Source: Pirellula sp. SH-Sr6A (GTDB lineage Bacteria; Planctomycetota; Planctomycetia; Pirellulales; Pirellulaceae). From it: DNA of 64,000 bases. Shown here one piece after another: positions 45,561 to 52,827 of the stretch; within the stretch, counting starts at the first letter, position 1; each line of letters begins with the position of its first letter. Where the stretch lies: NCBI RefSeq assembly GCF_001610875.1, contig NZ_CP011272.1, forward strand, positions 2,771,988 through 2,835,987, given 5' to 3'. The position numbers were made by a program, and so were the translations under genes. A model generated the notes under the pieces. That model ran no database searches. It worked only from the letters and a program-made list of their open reading frames with translations, and was not told where the DNA came from.

Positions 45561-46430
45561 ATGACGTTGCAACCCGCACTTCAACCCATCGTCTGCTGCA
45601 TCGGCAACCCCGTCGCTGGCAACCCAACGCAGTTCGTGATGTCGCGAGCTGCGAAGGACTGCGGACTGGACTGGCGATTCTTCACATCGCAAGTCGCCGA
45701 AGAGAGCTTCGACGCCGCAGTACGCGGAGTCCAAGCGCTCGGGATGCAAGGCTTGGTAGTACTGGAACCGTTCCAGTCGCTTATCATTCCCAAACTCGAT
45801 ACGGTCACGCAGTCCGCGCTTCGACTCCAACGAGTGACCGTGGCCCGATCCGATGGGAATTCTTGGCTGGGGGACAATCTCTTCCCAACCGCTATTTGGC
45901 AAGCCATCGACAACGCGGCTCCGAAACAACTGGATGCACCGATCCTGCCTGAAAAACGCGAGTTCGCGTCGGATTCGGTATCGGACGTCGAGGTGCCTGC
46001 TAAGATTGCGAGAACGCTGTTCGTCGGATCAGAATCTCTCTTCGACTCGCTGGTCATGTCGCGACCTCGACTGGAATGCGAGATGGAAAGGTGGATTCCC
46101 GGAACAAGTCTAAGCACCGATGAAAAGTTTGACTCGGAGGGAGCCGCAGCATGGTCGGCCGTCGTCTTTGAACGCGTCCCCGATTTAGCCACTTCCAAGG
46201 CTCTATTGGGTTTGAGTTGGGGGGATTCTCCTCGGATTGCCTGTTTGGACGCCTCCTTCTCTTCCGAAGGGCGAAAAGCGAGGGAGCAGTTCTTAAATCG
46301 TGGTTTTCTGGCTATCGAGCCAGTAGAATGGATGGTCTGCGAAGCGATGGCGAACTTCGCGTTTTGGACGGGAGTTACTCCCCCGGTTGACGGCATCCGT
46401 GAATCCCTTGAGGAATATTTGCAGTGGTGA
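45561..46430 (+). CDS. Degenerate shikimate-dehydrogenase-like protein
   Basis: A 289-residue protein that recalls AroE at both ends. The N-terminus CCIGNPVAGNPTQFVMSRAAKDCGLDWRF, then FDAAVRGVQALGMQGLVVLEPFQ, matches the AroE substrate-binding domain. The C-terminal GFLAIEPVEWMVCEAMANFAFWTGVTPPV matches the AroE end helix. The catalytic Lys of the NVTxPFK motif is absent (here VVLEPFQ), the partner Asp region reads SDGNSWLGDNLF, and no GxGGxx NADP-binding loop is seen. It is therefore probably not an active shikimate dehydrogenase. It sits between dapL and a DUF1501 gene, overlapping the latter by 7 bases, so it is in their operon. Confidence 0.7.
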   Translation: MTLQPALQPIVCCIGNPVAGNPTQFVMSRAAKDCGLDWRFFTSQVAEESFDAAVRGVQALGMQGLVVLEPFQSLIIPKLDTVTQSALRLQRVTVARSDGNSWLGDNLFPTAIWQAIDNAAPKQLDAPILPEKREFASDSVSDVEVPAKIARTLFVGSESLFDSLVMSRPRLECEMERWIPGTSLSTDEKFDSEGAAAWSAVVFERVPDLATSKALLGLSWGDSPRIACLDASFSSEGRKAREQFLNRGFLAIEPVEWMVCEAMANFAFWTGVTPPVDGIRESLEEYLQW

Positions 46431-47818
46431 TCGTATCGAGACGTCAGTGGTTGCAGCGAGCTTCGAATGGCTTCGGTGCTATAGCCTTGGCGGCGATGCT
46501 TCAAAAGCATGGTTTATCATCGAGTCGCGGTAACCACCCGCTGCACCATCCCGCAAAAGCCAAGAGCATCATCTTTCTCTACATGGACGGTGGGCCTTCG
46601 CAGGTCGACACCTTCGATCCCAAGCCACTACTGACCGAACACCACGGAAAGAACCCCGCTGATTTCTTCAAGGTAGCACCGACCCAGTTCAACAACAATG
46701 GCACGGTTCTCGGAACTCCTTGGACCTTTCAGAAGCATGGCGAATCGGGCATCGAGGTCAGCTCGCTCTTTCCACACGTCGCCAAACAAGTGGACTCGCT
46801 AGCGGTCGTCCGATCGATGACTTCCCAGTTTCCCGAGCACACGTTCGCCAATTACTTCCTGCATACGGGAAGCGGCTTGCAAGGAAGACCGAGCATGGGA
46901 GCTTGGGTGACCTATGGGTTGGGCAGTGAGAACGAGAACCTTCCTGGATTCGTTGTCCTTAACGGCGGACTCACACCGCCCGGCGGCCTCGACTGCTTTG
47001 GCAACGGCTTCTTGGCGGCCACCTATCAAGGCTCGGTACTGCGTCCGAATGGCCAGAGCGTCGCGAACGTGACTCCGTTGGAGAAGTCGCCCGAGCGTCA
47101 GCGCAGGAAATTAGAGTTGCTGCAGACGCTCGACCACGAGACGCGAGACTTCTTTGGAAAGAGCGACCCGGTCGAATCCGCGATCGCCAATTATGAACTT
47201 GCATTTCGCATGCAGGCAGAAATCCCTAAGCTCTGTGATATTAGTCAAGAAACGGCTCACACCCAGCGCATGTATGGACTGGATGCCGAATACGAGCCCA
47301 CTCGTATTTTCGGTCGAGAGTGCCTTCTCGCGAGAAGATTGGTGGAGCAAGGAGTTCGGTTTGTCGAGCTGACTTGTCCCAACGTCGGTCAAGACCGCTG
47401 GGATCAGCACAGCAAATTAAAAGAAGGGCATGAGTCCAACGCGCGAGCCGTCGATCAACCGATCGGTGCTCTTTTGCAAGACCTCCGAGACCGAGGCATG
47501 CTCGATTCCACCCTCGTGGTGTGGGCAGGCGAATTTGGACGAACTCCTTTTGCGCAAGGCGCCGATGGTCGCGACCATAACCCGTTTGGATTCACCATCT
47601 GGATGGCAGGTGGCGGGGTCAAGGGTGGTACGATCTACGGCGAAACCGACGAATGGGGTTACCACGCGATCCGTGACAAGTGCGAGATGCATGATCTCCA
47701 CGCAACGATGCTTCATTTGCTGGGGATCGATCACACCAAGTCAACGTTTCGATTTGGCGGCCGCGACATGCGATTAACGGACGTTCACGGCAACGTCTTG
47801 CAAGGAATATTAGCTTAA
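46424..47818 (+). CDS. DUF1501 family protein, Tat-exported
   Basis: A 464-residue DUF1501 protein, a planctomycete-rich family with an alkaline-phosphatase-like fold. It probably starts at GTG 46424 (or 46427) with GAGGA 9 bases upstream, overlapping the preceding gene. The Tat signal is SRRQWLQ followed by FGAIALAAML. Family blocks are KSIIFLYMDGGPSQVDTFDPKP, VDSLAVVRSMTSQFPEHTFANYFLHTG, RLVEQGVRFVELTCPNVGQDRWDQH, LVVWAGEFGRTPFAQGADGRDHNPFGFTIWMAGGG and TMLHLLGIDH. Many members sit beside DUF1549/DUF1553 cytochromes; that partner is missing here. The substrate is unknown (a sulfatase or phosphatase-like hydrolase is suspected). Confidence 0.92.
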   Translation: MVIVSRRQWLQRASNGFGAIALAAMLQKHGLSSSRGNHPLHHPAKAKSIIFLYMDGGPSQVDTFDPKPLLTEHHGKNPADFFKVAPTQFNNNGTVLGTPWTFQKHGESGIEVSSLFPHVAKQVDSLAVVRSMTSQFPEHTFANYFLHTGSGLQGRPSMGAWVTYGLGSENENLPGFVVLNGGLTPPGGLDCFGNGFLAATYQGSVLRPNGQSVANVTPLEKSPERQRRKLELLQTLDHETRDFFGKSDPVESAIANYELAFRMQAEIPKLCDISQETAHTQRMYGLDAEYEPTRIFGRECLLARRLVEQGVRFVELTCPNVGQDRWDQHSKLKEGHESNARAVDQPIGALLQDLRDRGMLDSTLVVWAGEFGRTPFAQGADGRDHNPFGFTIWMAGGGVKGGTIYGETDEWGYHAIRDKCEMHDLHATMLHLLGIDHTKSTFRFGGRDMRLTDVHGNVLQGILA

Positions 47819-47897
47819 ACGGTCGTGGGATTCCGATTCCACCACACCAAGCACTGGATTCATCGGAACACATTCCCACGTGAGGGAGAGGAATAGT

Positions 47898-48161
47898 ATG
47901 TCGAACGAATTGATTCAAACGCTGCAGCGTCTCCATGAACAGCTGCACACAAGTTCCGAGCTGGATAATGAGACACGGGAGTCGCTCAAGCGTATCGCGC
48001 AGGAGATTCAAGACTCCTTGGAAGCGAGCGGGGAAAACACGCTCGACAGCAGCCTCTCATCCCGCCTTCAGGCTTGGGTCGACGAGTTGGAGGTGAACCA
48101 TCCGCAACTGACCAAGATTGTCTCGCAAGTCGTCGAACGACTGGCGGATATGGGCATCTAG
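47898..48161 (+). CDS. DUF4404 family small protein
   Basis: An 87-residue helical protein beginning MSNELIQTLQRLHEQL and ending HPQLTKIVSQVVERLADMGI, the usual pattern of DUF4404. The start at 47898 has GAGAGG 6-7 bases ahead. It is acidic and predicted fully helical, with no membrane segment. Function unknown. It lies 79 bases after the DUF1501 gene. Confidence 0.8.
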   Translation: MSNELIQTLQRLHEQLHTSSELDNETRESLKRIAQEIQDSLEASGENTLDSSLSSRLQAWVDELEVNHPQLTKIVSQVVERLADMGI

Positions 48162-48281
48162 CCCATCCGCAAGAGCTTCTCAAAAAGAGTGTCGCGAATC
48201 CGTTGTTGCAAAATCGTTTCCAACAAACTGACTCGTCTATCGGGCTTATCTTTGTTCGTTAGATATCAGCCCCGCTCGATG

Positions 48282-48362
48282 GGACTCATAGGACTCATAG
48301 GACCTATTGGCCTTATTGGTCTTATTGGTCCCATATGGCCTATGGGTCCTATAAGTCTTATA
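48282..48362 (+). repeat. Nine tandem 9-bp repeats (GGWCYTATW-like)
   Basis: Nine consecutive 9-base units, such as GGACTCATA, GGACCTATT, GGTCTTATT and GGTCCTATA, run without gaps. The third position of each triplet varies while the frame is kept, so the stretch would read as Gly-Leu-Ile / Gly-Pro-Ile repeats if translated. It lies 89 bases upstream of the four-helix-bundle gene. Confidence 0.85.
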
Positions 48363-48451
48363 TTAATCAGGTCTTTTCTCGAAAGCCGGCATGCCGGAAC
48401 AATCGCCCCGCACTTGCCCGTAAAGTGCCACACCCGACCGTGAGATCAACC

Positions 48452-49018
48452 ATGAACGGCTTCATTCCTGCCCACGGTGGGTACGAGGATCTACTGTCCT
48501 TCCGCAAGGCCCGCATCGTATACGACGGTACGGTCTTCTTCTGTGAAAGATTCCTTGACCGACGCGACCGCACCGTGGACCAGATGGTACAGGCCGCTCG
48601 ATCTGGTAAACAGAATATCCTGGAAGGCTGCATGGCTAGCGCCACGTCGAAGGAAACGGAAATCAAACTGGTGAATGTGGCGCGCGCAAGTCTAGAAGAA
48701 CTGCTCGAGGACTACCGAGATTTTCTACGCACCGGCAGCCACCCACTTTGGGCAAAGGATTCCCGCGAAGCAATGTTTGTTCGCAAACTGGGAGCTAAGA
48801 ATGATGTGTCCTATGAGACCTTCAGGACCTATCTCGCCACCCGCACTCCTGAGATCGTGGCCAATATCCTGATCTGCCTGATACACCAAACCAACTACTT
48901 ATTGGACCAACAATTGCGAGCGTTGGAAAAGGCCTTCCTTGCCGAAGGAGGCCTGCGCGAGCGCATGACCCGCGCCCGACTGGACGCCCGAAACAAACAC
49001 CAGCGGGGAGGCTCATGA
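48452..49018 (+). CDS. Four-helix-bundle suffix domain protein
   Basis: A 188-residue protein. The first two thirds match the family: MNGFIPAHGGYEDLLSFRKA, IVYDGTVFFCERFL, RTVDQMVQAARSGKQNILEG, SKETEIKLVNVARASLEELLEDYRDFL. These are helices related to the 23S rRNA intervening-sequence/Avd bundle. A further helical C-terminus follows (TPEIVANILICLIHQTNYLLDQQLRALEKAFL). The start at 48452 fits the usual first residues; an upstream extension would read into the repeat. Function unknown; these bundles bind nucleic acid in some relatives. It is the last chromosomal gene before the group II intron. Confidence 0.85.
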   Translation: MNGFIPAHGGYEDLLSFRKARIVYDGTVFFCERFLDRRDRTVDQMVQAARSGKQNILEGCMASATSKETEIKLVNVARASLEELLEDYRDFLRTGSHPLWAKDSREAMFVRKLGAKNDVSYETFRTYLATRTPEIVANILICLIHQTNYLLDQQLRALEKAFLAEGGLRERMTRARLDARNKHQRGGS

Positions 49019-49035
49019 GCTCTCCAAATTCCTTA

Positions 49036-49072
49036 CCGGCTGATCGGTAGTATTTATCCGGCCATCAGCCGG
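49036..49072 (+). terminator. Hairpin after the four-helix-bundle gene
   Basis: A perfect 9-bp inverted repeat (CCGGCTGAT / ATCAGCCGG) with a 19-base loop, 17 bases after the stop. There is no T-run. It lies about 50 bases from the 3' end of the group II intron and may end transcription from the left. Confidence 0.5.
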
Positions 49073-49121
49073 AACTCGCTAATGTCCGGTTTTGCAGCGA
49101 TCTTCGCTGCTCGGCATCAAA

Positions 49122-51061
49122 ATCGGGTAGGAGGCGGGATTACTCCCGCCGTCCTCCCACACCACCGTACGTACGGTTCCGTATACGGCGGTTCAGGTCT
49201 AACGACGATTCAGCTCAGTGCCTTTCTGGACGAGGCTTATCAGCCCAAGTTGCGTGAGGTGGCGAGTAGGCAGGGCCTGATTCATGTGGCTAGCGCCAGC
49301 ATTCCACCAGGGGCCATGACCATTGCCAGCACAGACCCACGCTCGCACGCGGTCAATGCCAAGGCGAGTCAGTTCGCGGGCTCGTTTGGGCGGACGCTTC
49401 CATTGGCGCCAGTAGATGGCGCGTAACTTCCTGCGTAACCAGCTATCAAGTTCCTCGAACGTTTTCTTCACTTCACTCTTCCGGTAGTACGACACCCAAC
49501 CGATCAGGACCGGCTGCAACTGAGCAAGCACCGTACGCACATTGCGACCTCGTGCCTTGCGGAGTTCCTCGCGTAGGCGACCCTTGAAGCGTTTGACCGA
49601 TTCAGGAGACACCTTAAACTTCGGTTGGTGATGGTGCGTGAACGTATAGCCCAGGAACTTGCGGTTCCAGGGGCGGTCCACGGCACTCTTGGCTCGATTC
49701 ACTGTCAGTCGCAGTTTCTCGCTCAGGAAGCGTTCGACACCATTAAGCACTCGCTCACCGGCGCGGTGACTGCGAACGTAAATGTTACAGTCATCAGCGT
49801 AGCGAACGAATTTGTGGCCTCGGCGTTCCAGCTCCTTGTCCAGCTCATCGAGCAGGACGTTGGACAGAAGCGGTGATAAGGGACCGCCTTGCGGCGTTCC
49901 CTCGCTGCGTGGACTCACGATGCCGCCTTCCATGATGCCAGCTTGCAGATACAAGCGGATCAGTTTCAGGATGCGTTTGTCTTGGATCTGACGTGCAAGG
50001 CGACTCATCAGGATGTCGTGATTGACGCGATCGAAGAACTTTTCCAAGTCCATGTCGACAACCCAGCGATGCCCTGAAGCAATGTGTTCCTTGGCACGAT
50101 CCAACGCCTGATGCGTACTCCGGCCTGGGCGAAACCCAAAGCTAGAATCCGAAAACATTGGATCGTAGAGCCTCGTGAGCACTTGCAGTAAAGCTTGCTG
50201 GATCAAGCGATCTAGCACTGTCGGTATGCCCAGCATGCGCATCCCTTTGCCACCGGGTTTAGGTATTTCTACCTTTCGCACAGGGCTCGGACGATACGTT
50301 CCGCTGAACAGTTCTTCCCGGTGGCGTTCCCAATGCTCTCGGCAGTAGCCTGGCAGTTCATCGACGGTCACCCCATCAACGCCTGCGGCTCCTTTATTAC
50401 CGACAACACGGCTCAACGCCTGCAACATATTGCTGCGGCTTAGCACCTCCTCCATCGTGACGGTGACTGAATGTTCAGTGTTCTCATTGCATGCCGGAAG
50501 TGTTTGACGCGCGTACGAATTACCCTCAGCGGTTCCGCCGCATACTCTTGTTCGCCGCTCAGGCTTCTCAGCCGTCATCTCTGCGTCTACCTCACATCAC
50601 GAATACTTTGCACCAAACGGTTAAACTTGTTCGGCCCTTCGTCAGCTAAAGCCTCCGACTACTATGGCCTCTGCTGACTTCTACGGTGACATCGTAACCT
50701 CTTGCGAGGCAACTAGCTTTGCAGCATCCCCGTAGATCTCTCAGGGTAAGACGCGTAACTTTCCTCTCGTATATTCGCCGCATATACGCCGACTCGGTCC
50801 GAATGACATTGGGCTTTGAATCTTCGTGCCTTCTCGCCCACCGGGTCGTCGCCTCGTATACGGTTCGTGTACCTCGAACCGAGAGTTTGCCTGCTGCTTC
50901 CTTCAGATTCAGAGTTGCCCCTGACACCCTTGCAGTCGACTAGGAGTTCCTGTCATCAAGGCCTCCATCGGGACTTGCACCCGACAAGTTACTTCCTGGT
51001 TCACTTTCGCTTGCCAGTTGCGAGCGTCAGTCAATGACGCTCCGCGTCATGCCTGACGCAC
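49122..51061 (-). mobile_element. Group II intron (bacterial class C) with its own reverse transcriptase
   Basis: Read on the minus strand, the intron starts GTGCG at 51061 and ends ...CTACCCGAT at 49122. Domain V lies about 49150-49200 (CCGTATACGG, then CGTACGTACGG and GGTGGTGTGGGAGG). Domain VI is the hairpin GGCGGG-AGTAAT-CCCGCC at about 49130-49155. The open reading frame lies inside. The 5' splice site is only 3 bases after the T-run of a Rho-independent terminator (51065-51089), the preferred insertion site of group IIC introns. Both ends and the protein look intact, so the intron may be active. Confidence 0.9.
49199..50578 (-). CDS. ltrA: Group II intron reverse transcriptase/maturase
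   Basis: A 459-residue intron-encoded protein. Reverse-transcriptase blocks in order are NMLQALSRVVGNKGAAGVDGV, YRPSPVRKVEIPKPGG, RMLGIPTVLDRLIQQAL, SFGFRPGRSTHQAL, WVVDMDLEKFFDRVNHD, GTPQGGPLSPLLSNVLL and the catalytic FVRYADDCNIY. The maturase (X) domain follows (IGWVSYYRKSEVKKTFEELDSWLRRKLR). There is no HNH endonuclease; the C-terminus (GPWWNAGASHMNQAL) is typical of class C proteins. It splices the intron and copies it into new sites. The start at 50578 has GAGGT 10 bases ahead. Confidence 0.95.
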   Translation of the reverse strand: MTAEKPERRTRVCGGTAEGNSYARQTLPACNENTEHSVTVTMEEVLSRSNMLQALSRVVGNKGAAGVDGVTVDELPGYCREHWERHREELFSGTYRPSPVRKVEIPKPGGKGMRMLGIPTVLDRLIQQALLQVLTRLYDPMFSDSSFGFRPGRSTHQALDRAKEHIASGHRWVVDMDLEKFFDRVNHDILMSRLARQIQDKRILKLIRLYLQAGIMEGGIVSPRSEGTPQGGPLSPLLSNVLLDELDKELERRGHKFVRYADDCNIYVRSHRAGERVLNGVERFLSEKLRLTVNRAKSAVDRPWNRKFLGYTFTHHHQPKFKVSPESVKRFKGRLREELRKARGRNVRTVLAQLQPVLIGWVSYYRKSEVKKTFEELDSWLRRKLRAIYWRQWKRPPKRARELTRLGIDRVRAWVCAGNGHGPWWNAGASHMNQALPTRHLTQLGLISLVQKGTELNRR

Positions 51062-51064
51062 ACG

Positions 51065-51089
51065 AAAAAAGCCAGTGAAAACACTGGCT
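51065..51089 (-). terminator. Rho-independent terminator of the interrupted tRNA locus
   Basis: On the minus strand AGCCAGTG-TTTT-CACTGGCT is followed by TTTTT, a classic intrinsic terminator. It lies directly downstream of the tRNA 3' end at 51095-51118, so it was probably the tRNA gene's own terminator. The group II intron is inserted 3 bases after its T-run. Confidence 0.92.
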
Positions 51090-51094
51090 CAGGA

Positions 51095-51118
51095 GGCGGA
51101 GGGCACGGGACTCGAACC
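51095..51118 (-). other. tRNA 3' end: left attachment site of an integrative element
   Basis: On the minus strand the sequence reads GGTTCGAGTCCC (T loop and part of the T stem), GT, GCCCTCC (acceptor strand), G (discriminator) and CC. The 5' half of the tRNA is absent: bases before GGTTCGA do not pair with the T stem. The discriminator G and acceptor GCCCTCC suggest tRNA-Ser. This is the pattern left when a tyrosine integrase inserts an element into a tRNA 3' end. The complete tRNA should lie at the element's other end, beyond 64000. Confidence 0.85.
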
Positions 51119-51320
51119 ATCTGTTCTTTCCCAGGCAATTTGCAACGCCGAGCGAATCATAGCACGAAAAACGGCACGCGCCGAAGCACTGCTCAAAAGC
51201 GCGGCAGTCGATGACGATCGATTTTGGACCATCGCCGAGCACTGGGAAGAGATCCCTTCCGATGCGATCGATCAGCTTTTGGAGACGATCGAGACTTTGG
51301 GGAATCCGATCGAATGCTAG
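51119..51320 (+). pseudogene. Orphaned 3' coding tail crossing the attachment site
   Basis: An open plus-strand frame runs through the attachment site (reading EAEGTGLEP across the tRNA antisense) and on to a stop at 51320. Its tail is VLSQAICNAERIIARKTARAEALLKSAA, then DDDRFWTIAEHWEEIPSDAIDQLLETIETL. The only start in frame is a GTG at 51075 inside the chromosomal terminator, so this is not a normal gene start. The integrase at the far end reads in the same direction toward the other attachment site. In the excised circle its frame would pass through the tRNA-like segment into this tail. This is inference; the joining sequence is outside the window. Confidence 0.45.
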
Positions 51321-51457
51321 TTCACTTTGCGGCCAGGATCCCCACACTTTGGCTTGGGGGTAGGCGAGTAGCTATCGCCGTCACTCTCTTGGTATGTGCT
51401 TTCAACCCTGGCGCGTTCCAAGAGGGTGGCCCCCTTTCTCTAACTAGGGTTGAGGCT

Positions 51458-52282
51458 ATGAATCAAGATGCGTTGAATCTCGCGCTAGATGGCGTGGAGA
51501 TGGGTTTTCGCGTGATAGCGGCCAAGCTGGACGATGCGGCCAAGAAGTTCAGTGATAAAGAGATTGCGGCCAAGCTGAGCTTCAACGTTCAGTTACGAGC
51601 GGGAGACTCGATAAGGCAAGCAAGGAAAACGGTAAGAGCAGCCGCAGGAATAGGTACCGCGGTCGCTGCCGCAGTGTATCAGGCATTTTCGATAGGCCTA
51701 GAAGATTTTTGCCCGTGGACCATTGGATATGTCAACGGCACCAATAACTTCCCTTGGAGTATCGCTCTTAACTATGACCCTCTAAGCATCGATGACGAAA
51801 CAATCGATTCAACAATCGAATTTGCAACAGATCGAGACTTATCGTTTGCAGATTATGAGCGAAGGTACTTTGCTCCAATATCGGCCCACCATCAAGCGGT
51901 TGTGATGGCGCTGAAGGCGTTTGGTAAGCAAGAGACCGATTCTCCGCCCCCGCCCCTCGATCCACGACCGGGCGTCGAAGCGGCGAAATGGTGGGCAGAA
52001 AGAACCGAATCGCCAAAGCTCACTAATGCACAGAGGCACCTTGTTGAGTGCGTTCTTACTGGATACGCGAAGTTAAACAAGACAGGCGGAAAGCCAACAA
52101 GAGATGGTGTATCCCTGGAATACATCGAAACCGCTTGTCAATACACCAATAAGGCGGAAACGAGCTGCAAGCGGATGTGTGATCGAATCAACGAGAGAGT
52201 TAAAGAGGCCTTTGGCGATGGTGAATGTAATTGCTTTTTCAGGATCTACATGGATGGCGAATGGGTACTGATTGGCGAATAG
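51458..52282 (+). CDS. Hypothetical protein of the integrative element
   Basis: A 274-residue protein not recognised. From the ATG at 51458 (GAGG close upstream) it begins MNQDALNLALDGVEMGFRVIAAKLDDAAKKF. It has an Ala-rich helical N-terminal half with a mildly hydrophobic stretch (AAGIGTAVAAAVYQAFSIG, about 63-81), a Pro-rich spacer (SPPPPLDPRPG, about 164-174), and a C-terminal region with KLTNAQRHLVECVLTGYAKL, four or more Cys, and MDGEWVLIGE at the end. The C-terminal half may be helix-turn-helix-like. An upstream ATG at 51314 would add 48 residues and overlap the preceding stop. Confidence 0.6.
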   Translation: MNQDALNLALDGVEMGFRVIAAKLDDAAKKFSDKEIAAKLSFNVQLRAGDSIRQARKTVRAAAGIGTAVAAAVYQAFSIGLEDFCPWTIGYVNGTNNFPWSIALNYDPLSIDDETIDSTIEFATDRDLSFADYERRYFAPISAHHQAVVMALKAFGKQETDSPPPPLDPRPGVEAAKWWAERTESPKLTNAQRHLVECVLTGYAKLNKTGGKPTRDGVSLEYIETACQYTNKAETSCKRMCDRINERVKEAFGDGECNCFFRIYMDGEWVLIGE

Positions 52283-52352
52283 TCGCGTCGTCAATTTTGG
52301 CCAGAAAATGACGGTAGATTGACGCCAAAACGCTTCATAGGATTCACGCATA

Positions 52353-52375
52353 GCAATGCAAAGGAATCGCATTGC
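52353..52375. promoter_or_regulatory. Inverted repeat upstream of the element's replication genes
   Basis: A perfect 7-bp inverted repeat (GCAATGC / GCATTGC) with a 9-base loop lies in the 139-base gap before the gene at 52422. It could be an operator or hairpin. There is no direct evidence of function. Confidence 0.3.
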
Positions 52376-52421
52376 GAGGACATTGGCACGATGCCACCCA
52401 TAACCCAAGAGAGATTTCGCG

Positions 52422-52622
52422 ATGCAAAACGCAGAAACAAAAAAGGGGGATCGGTTGCCGCCGATTCCCCCACTACCCCATAACGTGGGTAAGTCTATCA
52501 CGATCGATCCGATATGTCATCGGCCGAGCGATCCGGTTGAGGTGTATTTGACCAAACGGCTCGCCTCTCTGGTCGTCGATCAAGTCTATCAAGCATCGGG
52601 GGCGAGTCATGTCCATAGCTAA
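52422..52622 (+). CDS. Small hypothetical protein
   Basis: A 66-residue protein beginning MQNAETKKGDRLPPIPPLP, with GAGAG 8 bases upstream of the ATG. It is Pro-rich at the N-terminus and helical at the C-terminus (VEVYLTKRLASLVVDQVYQA). No known family is recognised. It overlaps the following HTH gene by 14 bases and is probably the first gene of the replication operon. Confidence 0.55.
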   Translation: MQNAETKKGDRLPPIPPLPHNVGKSITIDPICHRPSDPVEVYLTKRLASLVVDQVYQASGASHVHS

Positions 52623-52827
52623 GAGAATGCCCGCGATCGATGACCGCATGGCGCTAAGGCTCTCTGAGGCCGCTATGGCTCTCGGGATCTCACAGCGAAC
52701 GCTCTGGGGACTTGTGAAGGCTGGCGAGATCAAGAGCTTCCGAGCATCAAAGAACATCCACCTAATCGAGACCGACGAGCTGCGGCGCTGGATGGCCCAG
52801 AAGACGGAAGAAGGGATCGGGAGATGA
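52609..52827 (+). CDS. Excisionase/MerR-like helix-turn-helix protein
   Basis: A 72-residue DNA-binding protein with the pattern LRLSEAAMALGISQRTLWGLVKAGEIKSF ... HLIETDELRRWM, typical of the HTH_17/excisionase family. Such proteins act as recombination directionality factors or small regulators in mobile elements. It overlaps the genes on both sides (ATG inside the previous gene; ATGA with the next). An inner start at 52627 is possible. Confidence 0.8.
   Translation: MSIAKRMPAIDDRMALRLSEAAMALGISQRTLWGLVKAGEIKSFRASKNIHLIETDELRRWMAQKTEEGIGR

Noticed and set aside
48189-48443. A Gly-Leu-Ile repeat protein encoded across the 9-bp repeats.
   Set aside because: No convincing start or ribosome-binding site, and the flanking parts look non-coding; kept only as a DNA repeat.
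49889-50077. Plus-strand frames inside the intron.
   Set aside because: They are antisense to the intron reverse transcriptase and have no supporting features.
48452-50578. Diversity-generating retroelement: four-helix-bundle protein beside a reverse transcriptase.
   Set aside because: The reverse transcriptase is a group IIC intron protein inside a complete intron on the other strand, and no template/variable repeat pair was seen.
51075-51320. A complete 81-residue gene starting at GTG 51075.
   Set aside because: The start lies in the chromosomal terminator and the frame crosses the attachment site, so it is a product of integration rather than a native gene.
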